DNA of 64,000 nucleotides, taken from Punica granatum. Its lineage: Eukaryota; Streptophyta; Magnoliopsida; Myrtales; Lythraceae. The stretch is taken from positions 2,500,982 through 2,564,981 of the forward strand of contig NC_045134.1 in NCBI RefSeq assembly GCF_007655135.1, given 5' to 3'. The notes beneath the pieces are model-generated. The model searched no databases, had not been told where the DNA came from, and saw only the letters and a list, made by a program, of their open reading frames with translations. A program made the position numbers and the translations under genes. Below, piece after piece: positions 46,694-59,678 of the stretch; within the stretch, counting starts at the first letter, position 1, and the number at the start of each line of letters is the position of its first letter.

Positions 46694-47226
46694 GCCTCCC
46701 GCCTCTTATTCTTCTTATTGGAGATGTAGATCTTATATATATTTCAATTTTTAGAAAATGACTGATTTTTAGAATATAATGTTATTTCATAAATTCTGAT
46801 AAGATACTCTAAAAATAATTATTTTTAAATTTCATAAAATAAAATTATATTGAAAATTAAATTAAGTATTTAAAAAAATCCACAAAAGGAAAAAAAAACA
46901 AAAAAACAAAAGGAAGGATGAAGATTGAGGAAGGGCGATGGGGGCTTGAGGTTGGCCATCACAGCCCCATGCAAGGTTGCTAACTAGCTCTGTATTCATC
47001 GGCCATCTTGTTAGGACGGTGGGCCGTCGGGCCAACACTGGGAATCCACTACCTCTTGCTTCTCTGGTTCGATGGCTTATATGGTAAATTTTACACAAAA
47101 ATAGAGGTAATTCTGCCAGTACAAGTAAGATATTATCGTAAGCCGGGTTGATACTCGCGCCTACATGTGATTAACTACTTAACAGTTATATCCAGATCAA
47201 TCCTAGCTTGAATCATTAAATATTCT

Positions 47227-47935
47227 AGGTGGTCTTTGGTTTGTGGGCCGTTAGATTACAAAGAATGTTAGATTACTGGAAAATAAGTCCGAGAATGTCA
47301 GATTAGGAATGTTATATTACTTTGTTTTGCAAATGCAAGAATAAATTGATGGGAAAGATATGTATTTTTACAATAATGCCCTTTATAATTTTTTAAGTAA
47401 ATGAAATAATTAAAGTTAAATTTAAAAATACACCGTTAAAGTTTATTATTTTAAATCTTAATTTTAATATGAATAAACATATCTATTCAATTATCTACCA
47501 AAAAACATATTTTTATTCAATAACAATTGCTTATAAATAATACAATAATAATATTACCCATAAGATTATATTTATATAAATAATAACAAATATTAGATTT
47601 TAAATTTATTTTAACTTATAATAAACTAAGAAATATTTGTAAAGGAGTTTTCCGATAAGGAATTTATTTATTAATAATAATTATAAAAAAAAAAAAGTTG
47701 GCCGTCTTACCCGAGGGCAAGAAGGTAAAGTTAACAAAAAGAGAAGTTTGATTCTTGGGGAGAAGGTTTTTCTCCCCCGCGAAAGCCACCTCTCTCGGTG
47801 GAAATAGAGAGGGAAATTTTTTCTAGATTTCGGGGATCCTAATTCGGGCAACTAGGCTCACTTCCCCCCGGTTTGTTTATGGGATTGTTGGTAAGATTTT
47901 CGGAATCTCACGAACAATTCCACGAACCAAACGCC
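47227..47935. mobile_element. Candidate TIR element, degraded
   Basis: TTTGGTTTGTGGG near 47233 and CCACGAACCAAAC near 47920 are imperfect inverted repeats. The right-hand end is itself a hairpin (47872-47934) with arms of about 29 bp. The interior is AT-rich with no ORF. A target duplication could not be found, so the boundaries are doubtful. Confidence 0.35.
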
Positions 47936-48599
47936 CCAGCGTCGCCAAATATAATGTACGTGAGATAAGGATTTCAAAATCCAATTCTCAATCCGTATTT
48001 AGGCTGCCAAACACGGTCTAAGCATATGGTTACTCCTTTTTTTACAGATACCGAATCTAGATAATAGTCCATCATTCACCTCTCTCTATAATCTCTTCCG
48101 AGATGAGTTACAACGTCCCGAGCTTACGTGTCAATCCGACTCGTTCCGTGCAATCGATTGTAGATTGTGTACGTTGAACTTACATGAGGGTGAGAGTTAT
48201 CGATAGTAACTAAACTAAAGTACTCTGTAAAGGGACGAGAGATAAAGAAAATTAAAATACATGATAAGACCAACGAAAGCCTTGTAGATGAGAAGCAAAG
48301 GATTCCCATGTCCGTTCGAAGATAAACATAAGACGCAGCCGACCTGCCTGCCTCCTCCACTCAAGTCATTTGAGATAAGTCTCCAATGCTCCAATGAAAG
48401 TGAAATGAAGGACGTCGACCCACTCCAATTAAAATCCTTTTTTTTTCCCCCTTTTTTTCAAGGATAATGTTTAAGATTTTTATCAATAGTTAATCTTGAA
48501 TGTCGAATGAAAAGACTATAGCTGTTGAAGTCCCGATGATTTAGCTAAATACTTTTAATCCTAATAATAAAGGTGTTTTCCCGATGTAGGGTGTCTCTC

Positions 48600-49010
48600 C
48601 TAATTTAATAGCTAACATCTTGCGTTGTCTAGTCCCTGAAATGGATGAACCCGGAATTTTATTTTATACTCTCCTCACATGCCTGGAAATTTGTAATTTC
48701 CATCTGGTTATCGAAAACGATAAGCAGGTGAGAGTAACGTCTTGGGGTGGTTTGTTGAGTTATGGAGCCTGAAGTAATTTCCATGTTGTATTCGGCCCAT
48801 TGGTGATGTAATTAGAGTTTGTTCCCTTTATAAACAGCAGTTTATATCTCTTGTAACCCTAACTCGAAATAGTGGAATATCTGGTTTGGCGGTGCCCCCA
48901 GACGTAGTCAGAATTTCTGACGAACTGGGTAATCAATTTCGTGTGTCTTTTCTGCTTTTCGTTCATATTGTCTTCTACTATCGTATATCAGGCGCAACAC
49001 GGTTGATCCC
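48600..49010 (+). mobile_element. Candidate LTR remnant
   Basis: The order TTTATAAACAGCAG, ATAGTGGAATATC, GGCGGTGCCCCCAGACGTAG, then GAACTGGGTAATCAATTTCG and GTGTCTTTTCTGC resembles the R-U5 part of plant copia LTRs. No second LTR, primer site or coding domain is seen, so a solo LTR or fragment is the most that can be said. Confidence 0.4.
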
Positions 49011-49570
49011 GAGGGTTACGAATTGGTCCAATTCCTCGGTCAAGCAGTTCCAGATACTCGGAAATGATTTCTGGAAGTTTGAATCTGTCAATCAATTGGG
49101 CTAAGTAAAAGAGTTGGACCTCTTGCGCCTATGCTTTCATCTGGTACGTGGGACAAAGCAGCCTAAACGAAGAGTGCGCGCATGATTGATTTATTGTTAG
49201 GGGAGGAAAGTTGATCATGTTTAGCCTCACAGGAGCGATTCATGGTTTATAGTTAAACCAGAATTTCATTCTCAAGCGCTGCCGGATGACAGGAAAATCT
49301 TGATGGATTTTATGGCTTTTTAGTAAAACCGGAATTTCATTGTCGAGCAATGCCAGATGACAGAATCTTCACCCTTTCATGCATAAACTTTCTATCAGCT
49401 AAATGAGAAAGCCATGTTTCGTGAGAATGGAAGCATGGTAAATTGGAATCATGGTGTAAAACAAATCCTTTTACATGGCAATCCAATTCCATTCCTTCAA
49501 TCTCATTCCCTGTATGAGACGTGATCGTGGACTGCATGGGAAGGATGTACAATCGCAAATACTAAACAGC

Positions 49571-52500
49571 TTAGATTTTCATCACAGAAGAAGTTGCACC
49601 CTTTCCTAACCTATGTTTTCCGTCTCGAAGAAGCTTCTCTCTGACTGAATGCAACCCCACCACAACTTCCCCGATGCTTCTCCTGTCTTTTGGTGATTCC
49701 ACTGAGCAGGTGACTCCAATTCTGAATATCGAGACCAAGCTTTCCTGTACTCTCAAATCCCATGATTTGCCATCCCTTCCGTCGAGTTTCTCATAAATCA
49801 ACTCATCGTCCATTTCTGGGAGAATCACTGGATCTGTGATTTCCATCACATGGTTTGGCAAGGCTGCCTCGACATAGTTACGGAGATTGAAGCTCCCGGT
49901 GAATCTCTCATCAGTGGGACTCATCCCAGAGAAAAGTTCCAACAGAAGGATGCCGTAGCTGTAAACATCACCGCTTGTTGAAACCTCACTCCCCATTCCA
50001 TACTCTGAAACAACAAAAAATCCGAGAATGATAAATTGATACTTGAAAAGGTAGAAGGTATAATTCTTGGGCAAACCCTCACACTTAACATCTGTCTAGT
50101 AAGACTGAGCAAACTACGGGTATAACTGTAGTGTTACCTGGAGCAGCATAGCCGATCGTTCCTCGAACTCCAACAGATTTCTTATCATTCGATGTGCCAT
50201 TGCTAGAATTATCCAAAAGGGTCTCAGCCAATCCAAAGTCGCCAATATGGCCAACCATTTCTTCATCAAGAAGAACATTGCTCTGCTTCAGATCACAATG
50301 AATAATAGGCATATCACAGTGGTGATGAAGATACTCCAAGGCGGAAGCTACATCGATTGCGATTTTCAGTCTCTGAACAATATTCAAATTTTTATTTTTC
50401 CTTTCCCTATTGGTGCTGTCACTTTCACTTGTTTTCTGATGTAACAATCCGTCGAGGCTCCCATTGGCCATGAAGTCGTACACGAGAGCCTTGAAATCAT
50501 TCCCCTGATTGTCAATACTCGAGCAGGCAGTGAGTAGCCTGACAAGATTCCGATGCCTGATTTTCCGTAAGATTTCGCACTCTGCTACAAAACTGTTGGA
50601 AGCTCTGCCATTCTCAAGATCAAGAACCTTAACAGCGACAACTCTTCCATCAGGCTCGATAAGTGCCTTGTAGACTGAACCGAAACTGCCCCTCCCGATC
50701 CTATTTGCTGGTGAGAACCCGTCGGTTGCTTTTAGGAGGCTCTGGTAGGATAACTTCAGAAGGGAATTTTCCAGGAGATTTGGCGAAACTACTTCTATCT
50801 TCTTCTTTCTTCTCCAGCAAGAGAACAGAACAAGGAGGCAAATGCATATGCCTAGAAACCTGGAAACAGCAGAAACTGCTATTTTCCATGTCTTGGATGT
50901 GTCTTCTTTCTTGGATATCTCATTGCTGCAACTGGGCAGATTTAATTCGGGCAAACCCCCGCAGAGCTTACTGTTTCCGAGGACTGAGTATGCGCTAAGG
51001 TTCTTAAAAACTCCACTTGTTGGCACTGGGCCATCGAGATTGTTGTAAGACAGATTTAATTTCCACAAGAACTCAAGGGTCTCGAGAAAATCTGGAATTT
51101 CCTTGGATAAATTATTACGAGAAAGATCTAGCTCCTCGATGCCTCTTAGAGAACTCAGTGAAGGAATGCTTCCATTAAAGTTGTTGCCTTGCAGGTTCAA
51201 GATCTCCAATCTCATGCACTTGCTAAGACTGACCGGAATCCCCTGAGACAGCCTGTTCTCTGAGACATCCAATATCCCCAGGTTCTTCAAATTTCCGACT
51301 TCCATAGGGAGTGAACCGCTAAGCTGGTTCCTCGACAAGTCCAGGTAGATGGACAAGGACCCAAGATGGAATACCTGAATGGGTATGATCCCTGAAAGAC
51401 TGTTACCAGAAAGACCCAAAGAAATAAGATTCTGGCAATCGCCCAAACTGGATGGTATCTGACCCCAAAGCTTGTTATTGGTTAAGTCCAACCTAGTTAA
51501 CTGCTTTAGACTTCCAATAGAGGATGGCAAGCTCCCGGAGAGCTCATTGTCATTTAAAAACAGAATCACAAGTTTTCCCAGATTCCCAATAGCGGGAGGG
51601 ATGCTGCTCAAAATTCGGTTCTGACCTAAGTCTAAGGTCTCCAAGCCTCTGAGGTTTCCTATGCCAGAGGGAATACTTCCAGTTATGGTGTTCGTGTGCA
51701 GAAGCAAGATTCTTAGAGTTGACGAGAAGTTCCCGATGCATTGTGGTAGCATTCCTCCAAGATTGTTGCCATTAATGGCCACTTGCTCCAAGTTAGAGGC
51801 ATTGGTTAAAGCGCACAAGAAGTCCAAGTCACCTGCTGCACCGGTTCCATGAAAATTGTATGAAGCATGAAAATACCGGAGTTTATTCAGCTTTGCCAAA
51901 GATGGGACTCTGCCACTGAGCTTGTTTTCAGTTATTTGAAGTCTTTGTAAAGTTGAAGCATTGGATATAGATGTAGGAAGAGTCCCAGTTATTCGGTTCA
52001 TGGCAATACCGAAATATTCAATGTTCTGGAGATTCGTGAACGTGTCAGAAGGAAGAGAACCGTACATCTGATTACCCACTATATTAAGCAATGTCAAGGA
52101 TGAAATATTGAAGATCGAGTTTGGGATGGTGCCATACAATCTGTTTCCTCCAAGGGCTAGATATGTGAGCCTTGTCAATTGGCCTAGAGTTTCAGGAATA
52201 CGTGTGAACGCATTTTCAGTTAAGGATAGCACTTCGAGGGATGACAAGTTACCGAAGGATGAAGGGATTGGACCAGTAAGGTTGTTCCTTGTCATCGTGA
52301 GAAACCTTAGCTTCGACAAGGACCCGAACTGCAAGGGGATTTCTCCTTCGAGCCGGTTGCCAGCAATACTCATGGATCTGAGATTCGAGCAAAGTGATAT
52401 GTTACTGGGGATCTTACCGCTGATCGAATTGTTGAATACCCTTAGAAGCTCAAGCCTGCGGAGGCGGCCAATCTCAGGGGGAATTTCACCAGTGAAGCTG

Positions 52501-52838
52501 TTGTTCTCGAGATGCAGCTCTCTCAAGAAGCTCAAGTTTCCCACATGGCGGGAGATCGTCCCCGCCAGTCCCAACGATCGAAGGTTCAAGACAGTCACTC
52601 TGCGGTGCCGGGACCCACAAGTAACTCCTCGCCATTGGCAGATAGGGATGGATCCGTTCCACGTGCTCAGAACTCCAAGGGGGTCACCAGTTATGCTGTT
52701 CTTGAACTCGGCAAGTGCTTGGCGATCGGTCTCAGAGCTCCTAGTCAATCCAAAGGCGGTAGAGGTGGAGTATAAGTAAAGAAGAGCAGCATGAAGGCAA
52801 AAGGCCGAACAGTAGACTCCGAGGTGCCAAGTTCTCAT
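49571..52838 (-). CDS. LRR receptor-like kinase, class XII (At3g47570/EFR-type), non-RD
   Basis: Two exons on the minus strand, 52838-50138 and 50004-49571, give 3135 nt and 1044 residues. Order: a hydrophobic signal peptide; an LRRNT cap (ETDRQALAEFKNSITGDPLG through CQWRGVTC); more than 20 LRRs of the plant LxGxIP type; a membrane helix at about 656-675 (FLGICICLLVLFSC); a basic stop-transfer; and a kinase with a Gly loop at about 715, VAVK Lys at 737, HCDLK at about 847-851 and DFG at 867. The intron splits the kinase after GYAAP and resumes EYGMGSEVST, where this subfamily normally has its intron. The residue before the catalytic Asp is Cys, not Arg, so it is a non-RD kinase, as are FLS2, EFR and Xa21. 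It probably perceives an extracellular ligand at the plasma membrane. The ligand is unknown. Confidence 0.95.
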
Positions 52839-54360
52839 CTTTTCAGCAATCAGAAGAACCTCTGGCCATTCAATGTAATTTTCAAAGTGAAGGGAAGTTC
52901 CTTACTCTTTAAGTAAGATATCTGTAATGTCAAGGCCGGCCAAGAAACATCATGAGACAGCAAAGCTATGTTTTCTAGTTGTAAATTGTAATCCGTTGAC
53001 ATACTCCAACTACCATGTCGAAATTCTTAAATGTAAATTTGGCCCACACGCATCACCACGAAGACTTCTAATTTTCTGCGTATCGATTACGACCCCAATC
53101 ATGACGCGTATATTTCCTTCATCTGCAGTCACACATAAAGTCAGATTTTTGCGTCCTTAAAAGGCCTTGTTTGGCAAATGAATTTTTTTTTAATTCTACT
53201 CTATTTTTTTAACCATCAAGTATGGTCACATTGTTCAACCAAAAAAAAAAACATGGTCGCATTGATCCCGCACAATTTTTGCTTTTCTTTTAACTTAGAT
53301 GACTTTTTACGCATTGCCTTTGGGAAGATTGCTATTGTAGGAGTCGAAAACCATTTCCAAGATTTTCCAGATGGAGAAATGAAATGAGAAACTACATCCC
53401 ATTGTTTTCCAAGGTTTTACCAGTAACGTTTTGGGCTCTCCTCCCATTTCTCACTTGATATCTAATAATTGGCCCAATCTTCTTCATTTTTTACTGCAAG
53501 TGCCACTTTATATCCCCCCAAAAAAAAATAAAGGTGGGCTAGAGGGCAGGGCTCAATTGTTATGATAAAAATTCAGCTGCGATTTATTTCCATACCATTC
53601 CATTTTCTTGGATATGTAGACGTCGCGGATTGGGAAGATGCAGCGGGAACAAACTCTAGGTGGTAAATTTCCAGAAACAAGAAAATCTTGGAGGGCCAAA
53701 GCTTTTGATCAACGGTCCTATTCTTCTGATATTGGCGGTCCATCTGGGCCCAAAATGCTCCCTTTTTTTTCCAAAATATAATCTATAATTAAAAATATAG
53801 ATAAATAAATATATAATACTGGTTAATTAATTTTAATTATAATATATATTAATATTGGAAAGCTTTTTTTTTTTTTTCTGACACCCTCATCTCGTGGTTG
53901 AGGGACTCTACGGGTACCTGACCATAATGATCATTATCAGTTATCATATTGAAAAAAATAAAACAAGTTTCTCAAAATTGTAAATTAATATTAATGATAT
54001 TCTTACAAAATAAATTTTTTCGATCCCAAATAAACACTAGTAATAATCGATATCAATAATCGATAATAAAGTCATCCTTAGAGAATCTGTCGATAAAGTT
54101 TTAAAAAAAATCTCTTCATAAATTCCGAATAAAATTCAATTTTATTTACAGATACAATGCGCGGAGTAGCTACGTGTAAGTCATTATATTAGTTTTCTGG
54201 TTTAATTTGCGTTTCCTTTTTTGGTGAGAAAATGGCCATTTCGGGATCATTCTGTCAAATAAAATAATTAGTAAGTAATAATCAATTTATTTTTTTTTAT
54301 TTTTTCATGTTCTTACAGAGGAGGAGACGAAGAAGGAAAGCATCCAGCGCTTGCAGACAC
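52839..54360. other. Intergenic between receptor kinase and ATE1
   Basis: The region is AT-rich with no gene recognised. A T run at about 53865-53878, followed by TGACACCCTCATCTCGTGG, could be the tail of a minus-strand retroposon, but no pol III boxes are clear. Confidence 0.45.
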
Positions 54361-54361
54361 C

Positions 54362-54364
<3 letters not shown>

Positions 54365-54402
<38 letters not shown>
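54365..54402. repeat. (GA)n microsatellite in ATE1 leader
   Basis: About 19 AG units lie roughly 90 bp before the ATE1 start codon, within the probable 5' untranslated region. GA repeats in plant leaders can bind BBR/BPC proteins. Confidence 0.9.
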
Positions 54403-54404
<2 letters not shown>

Positions 54405-54493
54405 GAAGCTCGTGGAATTCGAATCAGTAGATTGCAGAGGCCTACGAGCTGAGACGCCGCCGCTCAGGCGCCGGCCCCTGCGGAGCTGATTCG

Positions 54494-57480
54494 ATGGCGA
54501 CTGGAATGGCCGGAAGATCTCGTAACGAGGCGAGCAGCAGCAGGGGCAGAGGGAAAGGCGGTAGCGGCGGCGGCGGAGACAGAGGGGAGAGTGTCGTGTC
54601 GGACTGCGGCAGGCGGAGGAGCTCCTGTGGCTACTGCAAGTCCAAGAGCAACACGAGCATAGCTCATGGTTTGCAATTTCAGCTCAATTTCTCAGAAATC
54701 TTCGTTTTTGATGCATGATATGTGCTGCTCTGGCTGTTATTGAGACGTGCTTCGTTGCTTGAGTGTGGGATTTTAGCATCTCTTTGGATTGCCGGAATGG
54801 AAATCTACCATACCGGCGGGGAGCTTAAACTTCGATGTTGGTGTTTGAACAATTTTAATTTAGCATTAGTTATGGGATTGTAGTTACTTTCGCGATTGAC
54901 TTATTTGAACTTTGAGGTTAAATCATTGACATTGATTGTTCTTGCAGGTTTATGGGCATATAGTCTAACCGTGGATGATTATCAAGGTAGGTGAAGGTTT
55001 CTCCTTTACAGTCAAATCTGTGATGAATGTTATGTCCCATCTTCGGGTTTTAAAGCCATTTCCACATGCTCATTTGGTAGATCTGCTTGACCGAGGATGG
55101 AGAAGATCTGGTTGTTTCCTCTACAAACCAGAGATGGAAAGGACTTGCTGCCCTTCTTATACTATCCGCCTAAAGGCAGCTGACTTCGTTCCTTCCAAAG
55201 AGCAAAATAGAGTATATAGGCGATTAGAAAGGTATCACATTTTCACCTGTCTTAAATTCGTTACATATTAGTTTAACCCCTAGCATATCAAGCTTTATTT
55301 GTGCAGTCCTACAATGAGAAATTTCCTTTCTTTTGGCTGGTCAATTAGAAATTTCCTTGGAACAGAAACTGCAAAGGCTTGTTCCCTTATTATGCATTTC
55401 TACCAGCTGATGTCTTCTCTGGCTATTAATGTGCAGATTTTTGGATGGGACTTTGGAAGTGAAAAAACAAGCTGAGCTCTCCCCTTTGCCCAGCACATCC
55501 AATGTTTCTAGTAGTTCCGCTCATGAAGCTTCAAGCTCGCGTGACGCCAAACCTTTGTCTAATAACAAGGATGATAACGACAATGTAGGGGAATTTGTGC
55601 AATACCTTTCAGATGAAATTGATAAGGTAGTCAAGAGATGTACTCAAAGTGGGGAATTTCCATCCAACATTGAATTCCCTACACCTTCTGTTAGGGAGGT
55701 TTCACAGGCCAAGAAGAGGAAATTAGTCAAAGGATCGGAAGAAGATCTCTTATATACCTGCAACATTGCATTCCAACTTGCAGCTGCTTTGAGTCGTACA
55801 CAGTCGAATAAAATGGATGGAGGAGAAGACATCAAATTATCTGGGGATTCAAATGAAGACAAGGGGCAGCCTTTTAAGCTATCACCAAAAGCTGTTGCAG
55901 AAAAGTTGGTGGATCTGTTGTCTCATCTGCAGCAAACCTCTGGTCTGTCAATCAGAGCTTGCAATGGGCACATTAATTTTTACTCTGCTAGAAGACTAGA
56001 TTCTGCTGGTGGAGTTGCTAAAACTATTCCATGCTCTAAAGATTCCCAAACAATGAATGGAAATACAAGGACTGCAATGAAGTGCTCGTACAGTTCTCCA
56101 AGAAAGAAGCGGAAGCTCGAAATACATTTGGAAAGATCCAGTTTTGACCCTGAAGAATATGACTTGTACAGACGGTATCAGATTAAAGTTCACAATGATC
56201 CCCCAGGTAAGGTCTCAGAGAGCTCATACAAGAGGTTTCTAGTCGACACACCTTTGGTATTTGTCCCATCAACTGGTGATAGTACAGTTCCACCTTGCGG
56301 TTTTGGGTCATTTCATCAGCGGTACATAATTGATGGTCGACTAGTTGCAGTTGGCGTGATAGATATTCTTCCTAAATGCCTGTCAAGTAAATATCTATTT
56401 TGGGACCCAGACCTTGCATTTTTATCCCTGGGAAAGTACTCTGCACTCCAAGAAATTAATTGGGTACGAGAGAACCAGATTCATTGCCCTAGTCTGGAGT
56501 ATTATTATCTTGGATATTACATTCATTCATGCAGCAAAATGAGATACAAGGCTGCTTATTATCCATCTGAGCTTCTGTGTCCTCTTCGTTACAAGTATGT
56601 AAACTCTTTCATGTCTTATGTTTTCCTAGTTGTGGAGCTTAGCACTCACGGTATTTTTATATTAAAATTTGTACTCTTACCATTATGAATTTTAATTTAT
56701 GTGGCTGATATGGTCAGGTGGGTTCCATTTGGGGTTGCAAAGCCACTGCTTGATAGAAGGAAGTATGTCGTCTTGTCTGATTATATTGGAGAAAATGGAG
56801 AGCCATTACTTCCTTCTAATTCTGACCATCCCATGGAACTTCAGCCTGAAGAAAGTGAGCACAATGACTCCAACGATCTTATGATTGAGGATGGAGGGAT
56901 GGTTGGGTCTGAAGACGAGGTCTCATCAGATGATGATCTGGAGCTGGAAACTGGTGAGCTAGGGTCTGCTGAACTCGAAGATGGTGACATTGGTAATATT
57001 ATCATCGGTTCAAGGGGATCTCGCACGATAAAATACAAGGTATGCTTCTCAGGATTACCTGTCATTTATGACCTATGAACCTCAACTGAGAATTTTCAGA
57101 ACGTTAATTCATATGCCCTGATGGACCTTTCATTTTTGAAGCTCTCACTGCTTTGTTTGTTTCCATCAACTTATCATGAAGAAATATCAGTTACGAGTCT
57201 TATCTGAGTGAGTGCAAATCTAAATATTTGGTGCTGAAGAGCTTTTGAGACTAACCCCTTAATAGATGAATCTCAGTGTCCTCATCTTCCATGATAGATT
57301 TACTGAGTTGCTAAATGATTGAATGAAATTGACTTAAGTTGCTTTGTTTTATTCGCTATAAAGGATCTCCAGGCAGTCATTCATTCTAGGGAGAGGGGTT
57401 ACTTGGAAGCCCAACTGCGGACATACATGAGAGTTGTTGGTCGACAGCTCTCTGAGCGGATGATTTACTCTCTCGGGTAA
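54494..57480 (+). CDS. ATE1: Arginyl-tRNA--protein transferase (ATE1)
   Basis: Six exons (54494-54668, 54948-54986, 55081-55231, 55437-56594, 56718-57039, 57364-57480) give 653 residues in continuous frame. ATE transfers Arg from Arg-tRNA to proteins with N-terminal Asp, Glu or oxidised Cys, marking them for the N-degron pathway. The N-terminal ATE_N domain has SSCGYCKSKSNTSIAHGLWA and LLDRGWRRSGCFLYKPEM, then RTCCPSYTIRL, with the conserved CxxC and CC cysteines. A variable acidic/serine linker follows. The ATE_C domain runs from about YDLYRRYQIKVHND through CGFGSFHQRYIIDGRLVAVGV and YYYLGYYIHSCSKMRYKAAY to KWVPFGVAKP. It ends with an acidic tail and SERMIYSLG before TAA. The start is chosen at the first in-frame ATG after the GA-rich leader. 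The Arabidopsis homologue is about 630 residues. Confidence 0.95.
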
Positions 57481-58510
57481 CCTTTTGCTTTATGAAAAGA
57501 AATGATTTTCTTGGAAGTAGTATCTTACTGAAGATGCGAATCTCGGATCGAAAATCTAATTGGCCATCACGGTTTTGTCATGCTCTTCGTTGTTGGGGCC
57601 CAGGGACTATATTTGGAAACCTCTGCCTGTATCGTGATCAACTATGTTTTAATATTTTGCTAGGTTGAGCCTTGAGTCCTGATTGTGAGGTGGATACATG
57701 TGGATTTGTAATAAGTTTCCTTTACTAATCTGAAATGTTGTCTGATTTTAGACAAAATGAATGGATATCACGCTATGCCGTTTGCAGCTGGTTCACTGCT
57801 GCTTTCTGTTATTATCATAATTCTGAAATCCTGGATAGTCGCTGAAAAACGAACGGTAATTAGATACCTTCTGGTACATGAAAGAGTGTTATCGGAGATG
57901 CTTTAGGAAGTCCGTCTTTCATAGTATCTTTCCTCCGAGTGTGATACTCAGGTTTTCCCAAGTGCATGATCTTATCTATATATAATATGCAAGTACCGTC
58001 ATTGCCATGAGCTTCAACTACCTATGTACTGCCGCTAGGGGGTATGTTGGGACGATTGAATGGGTTTCCATGCCTTTGTTTATAGTCTCGATAAGTTAGG
58101 ATTTTCAACAGGGATTATATTATAATTCACATTAAACCCCGTCGAGGCCAAATATGTATTAGTTATACATACGAGACCGCATGTGTAACACGTATGAATG
58201 AATATCTTACTTTCTTCATAGGCCGACGCGGAGGAAGATGGGGTCGAAGGTGCAGATGTTATGGAGGAAGATTAAGTTGCAATTCTTTGCGTGTTGCAGA
58301 TGATGTTAAAGAGCTTTGGGGTTGTTCCGTCACACGCATCATCTGTATTTTTGGATATATCCTCAATGTTCTGTTTAATAATAAATAAAATAATGTATAT
58401 AATTGAAATTTTCAAAAATAGAAGAATATTCGTGTCATCTTTTGATGGGTTAACAAGCAGATGCCCCCTTCATTCAATAGGAAGTAGCTGGACACAAGAA
58501 TATTTTTGCT
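57481..58510. other. ATE1 3' flank
   Basis: No gene is recognised. A short acidic open segment at about 58222-58275 (ADAEEDGVEGADVMEED then stop), directly after an AG, looks like an exon but does not join ATE1 in frame at the donor I can see. Confidence 0.4.
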
Positions 58511-58689
58511 CCGTTTACTTTCGCATTAAAATCATAAAAATTTCAATTTTAATTTTAACTCAACACACTACGCAATAAAAATACACATTTCTCAAGTCAA
58601 AAATTTTAACTTTAACTTAACATATTATACAATCATTTGTCATTTTTCATAATCAAAATGAAAGTTACCTTAACTCTGAAACCAAACGC
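58511..58689 (+). mobile_element. MITE, family A copy 3
   Basis: Same family and orientation as 3131-3315: it begins CCGTTTACTTTCGC and ends ACCAAACGC, with the same TTTTAATTTTAACTCAACACACTACGC and TTTGTCATTTTTC blocks. It is non-coding and lies in the flank between ATE1 and the Yippee-like gene. Confidence 0.6.
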
Positions 58690-59260
58690 ATCAGAATCTA
58701 AACAATATGACTCTACTGTGATTAAATTGGCCATCAGTATCTCATGAACTCCGACCGGTGAACAGTAAAATTTTTCGGGCTTTATAAGTTGGACTATTGT
58801 ATGAAGACTTAATCATGTTTCGCCAAATGGACCGAGAAGATTGGATTCGGATCAATCAACTGGATGTTGACATAAACTAGTAGGACATTATTAGAATTGG
58901 GGGCGTATGCCACAGAATAATAATTTTATCCACCCAACACATAAAGATGATGGAACTTGCCATTGAGTAAAGACATCCAAATTCTCCAGTTTGCCTCGAT
59001 TCCAATTCAATTTGGCATTAAAATTTGCATTTTTTAAGTTTTCTTGGCAGACAGGATAGCTTGACCTGCAAGACAAGTATATTCTTTTCAGACTGATCAT
59101 GATGTGTTTTATTGATGTTTGGTCACATCTTCTGTAACTATTAACTATCAAAATGTTCGATTTGCCGTAGCAGAATCCCTCCTTTCCATTCTCCGATCAC
59201 GGAACAAAAATTTACATTGGAGTGTCAACTAAAATAAGAGTAAATGCAGGGTGGACTTCA

Positions 59261-59553
59261 GTTTCGACTCGAGAAAGTGACACCATAAGGGGTAAGATTT
59301 TATACGATAATTTCATTGTTTCCAACTCAGCAACCAGCAAGAAGTTGGATTATATTACATCAGAATCGATAACAATCAAATGTTTCCCAGTTCAACTCAA
59401 ATAAAATTAAATACAGGTGTTTCGACTCAAGAGAAAGTGAAACCGGAAGGGTAAGATTTTAAACGATAATTTCATTGTTTCCAACTCAGCATCCAGCAAG
59501 AAGTTGGAATGTCATACATCAGAATTGATAACAATCAAATGTTTCCCAGTTCA
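59261..59553. repeat. Tandem duplication of about 135 bp
   Basis: Two units, 59261-59394 and 59419-59553, both begin GTTTCGACTC and end GTTTCCCAGTTCA. They share ATAATTTCATTGTTTCCAAC and CCAGCAAGAAGTTGGA, with scattered substitutions. They are separated by 24 bp and lie just beyond the 3' end of the Yippee-like gene. Confidence 0.92.
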
Positions 59554-59678
59554 TGTTGTCGGCAGCAAGCAGCTGCAGAGGCTGCCGAGATAACAGAATT
59601 TTTCACATCATTTGAAGAGGAGGTTGAAAGAATGTACAGTTTGAGAACTTCAAACTTTTACAAGGTTTGAGTTCCATG

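Noticed and set aside
46862..47098. 78-residue minus-strand frame
   Set aside because: It has no domain and sits in repeat-like AT-rich DNA.
50247..50998. Plus-strand frames opposite the receptor kinase
   Set aside because: They are antisense shadows of the kinase exon.
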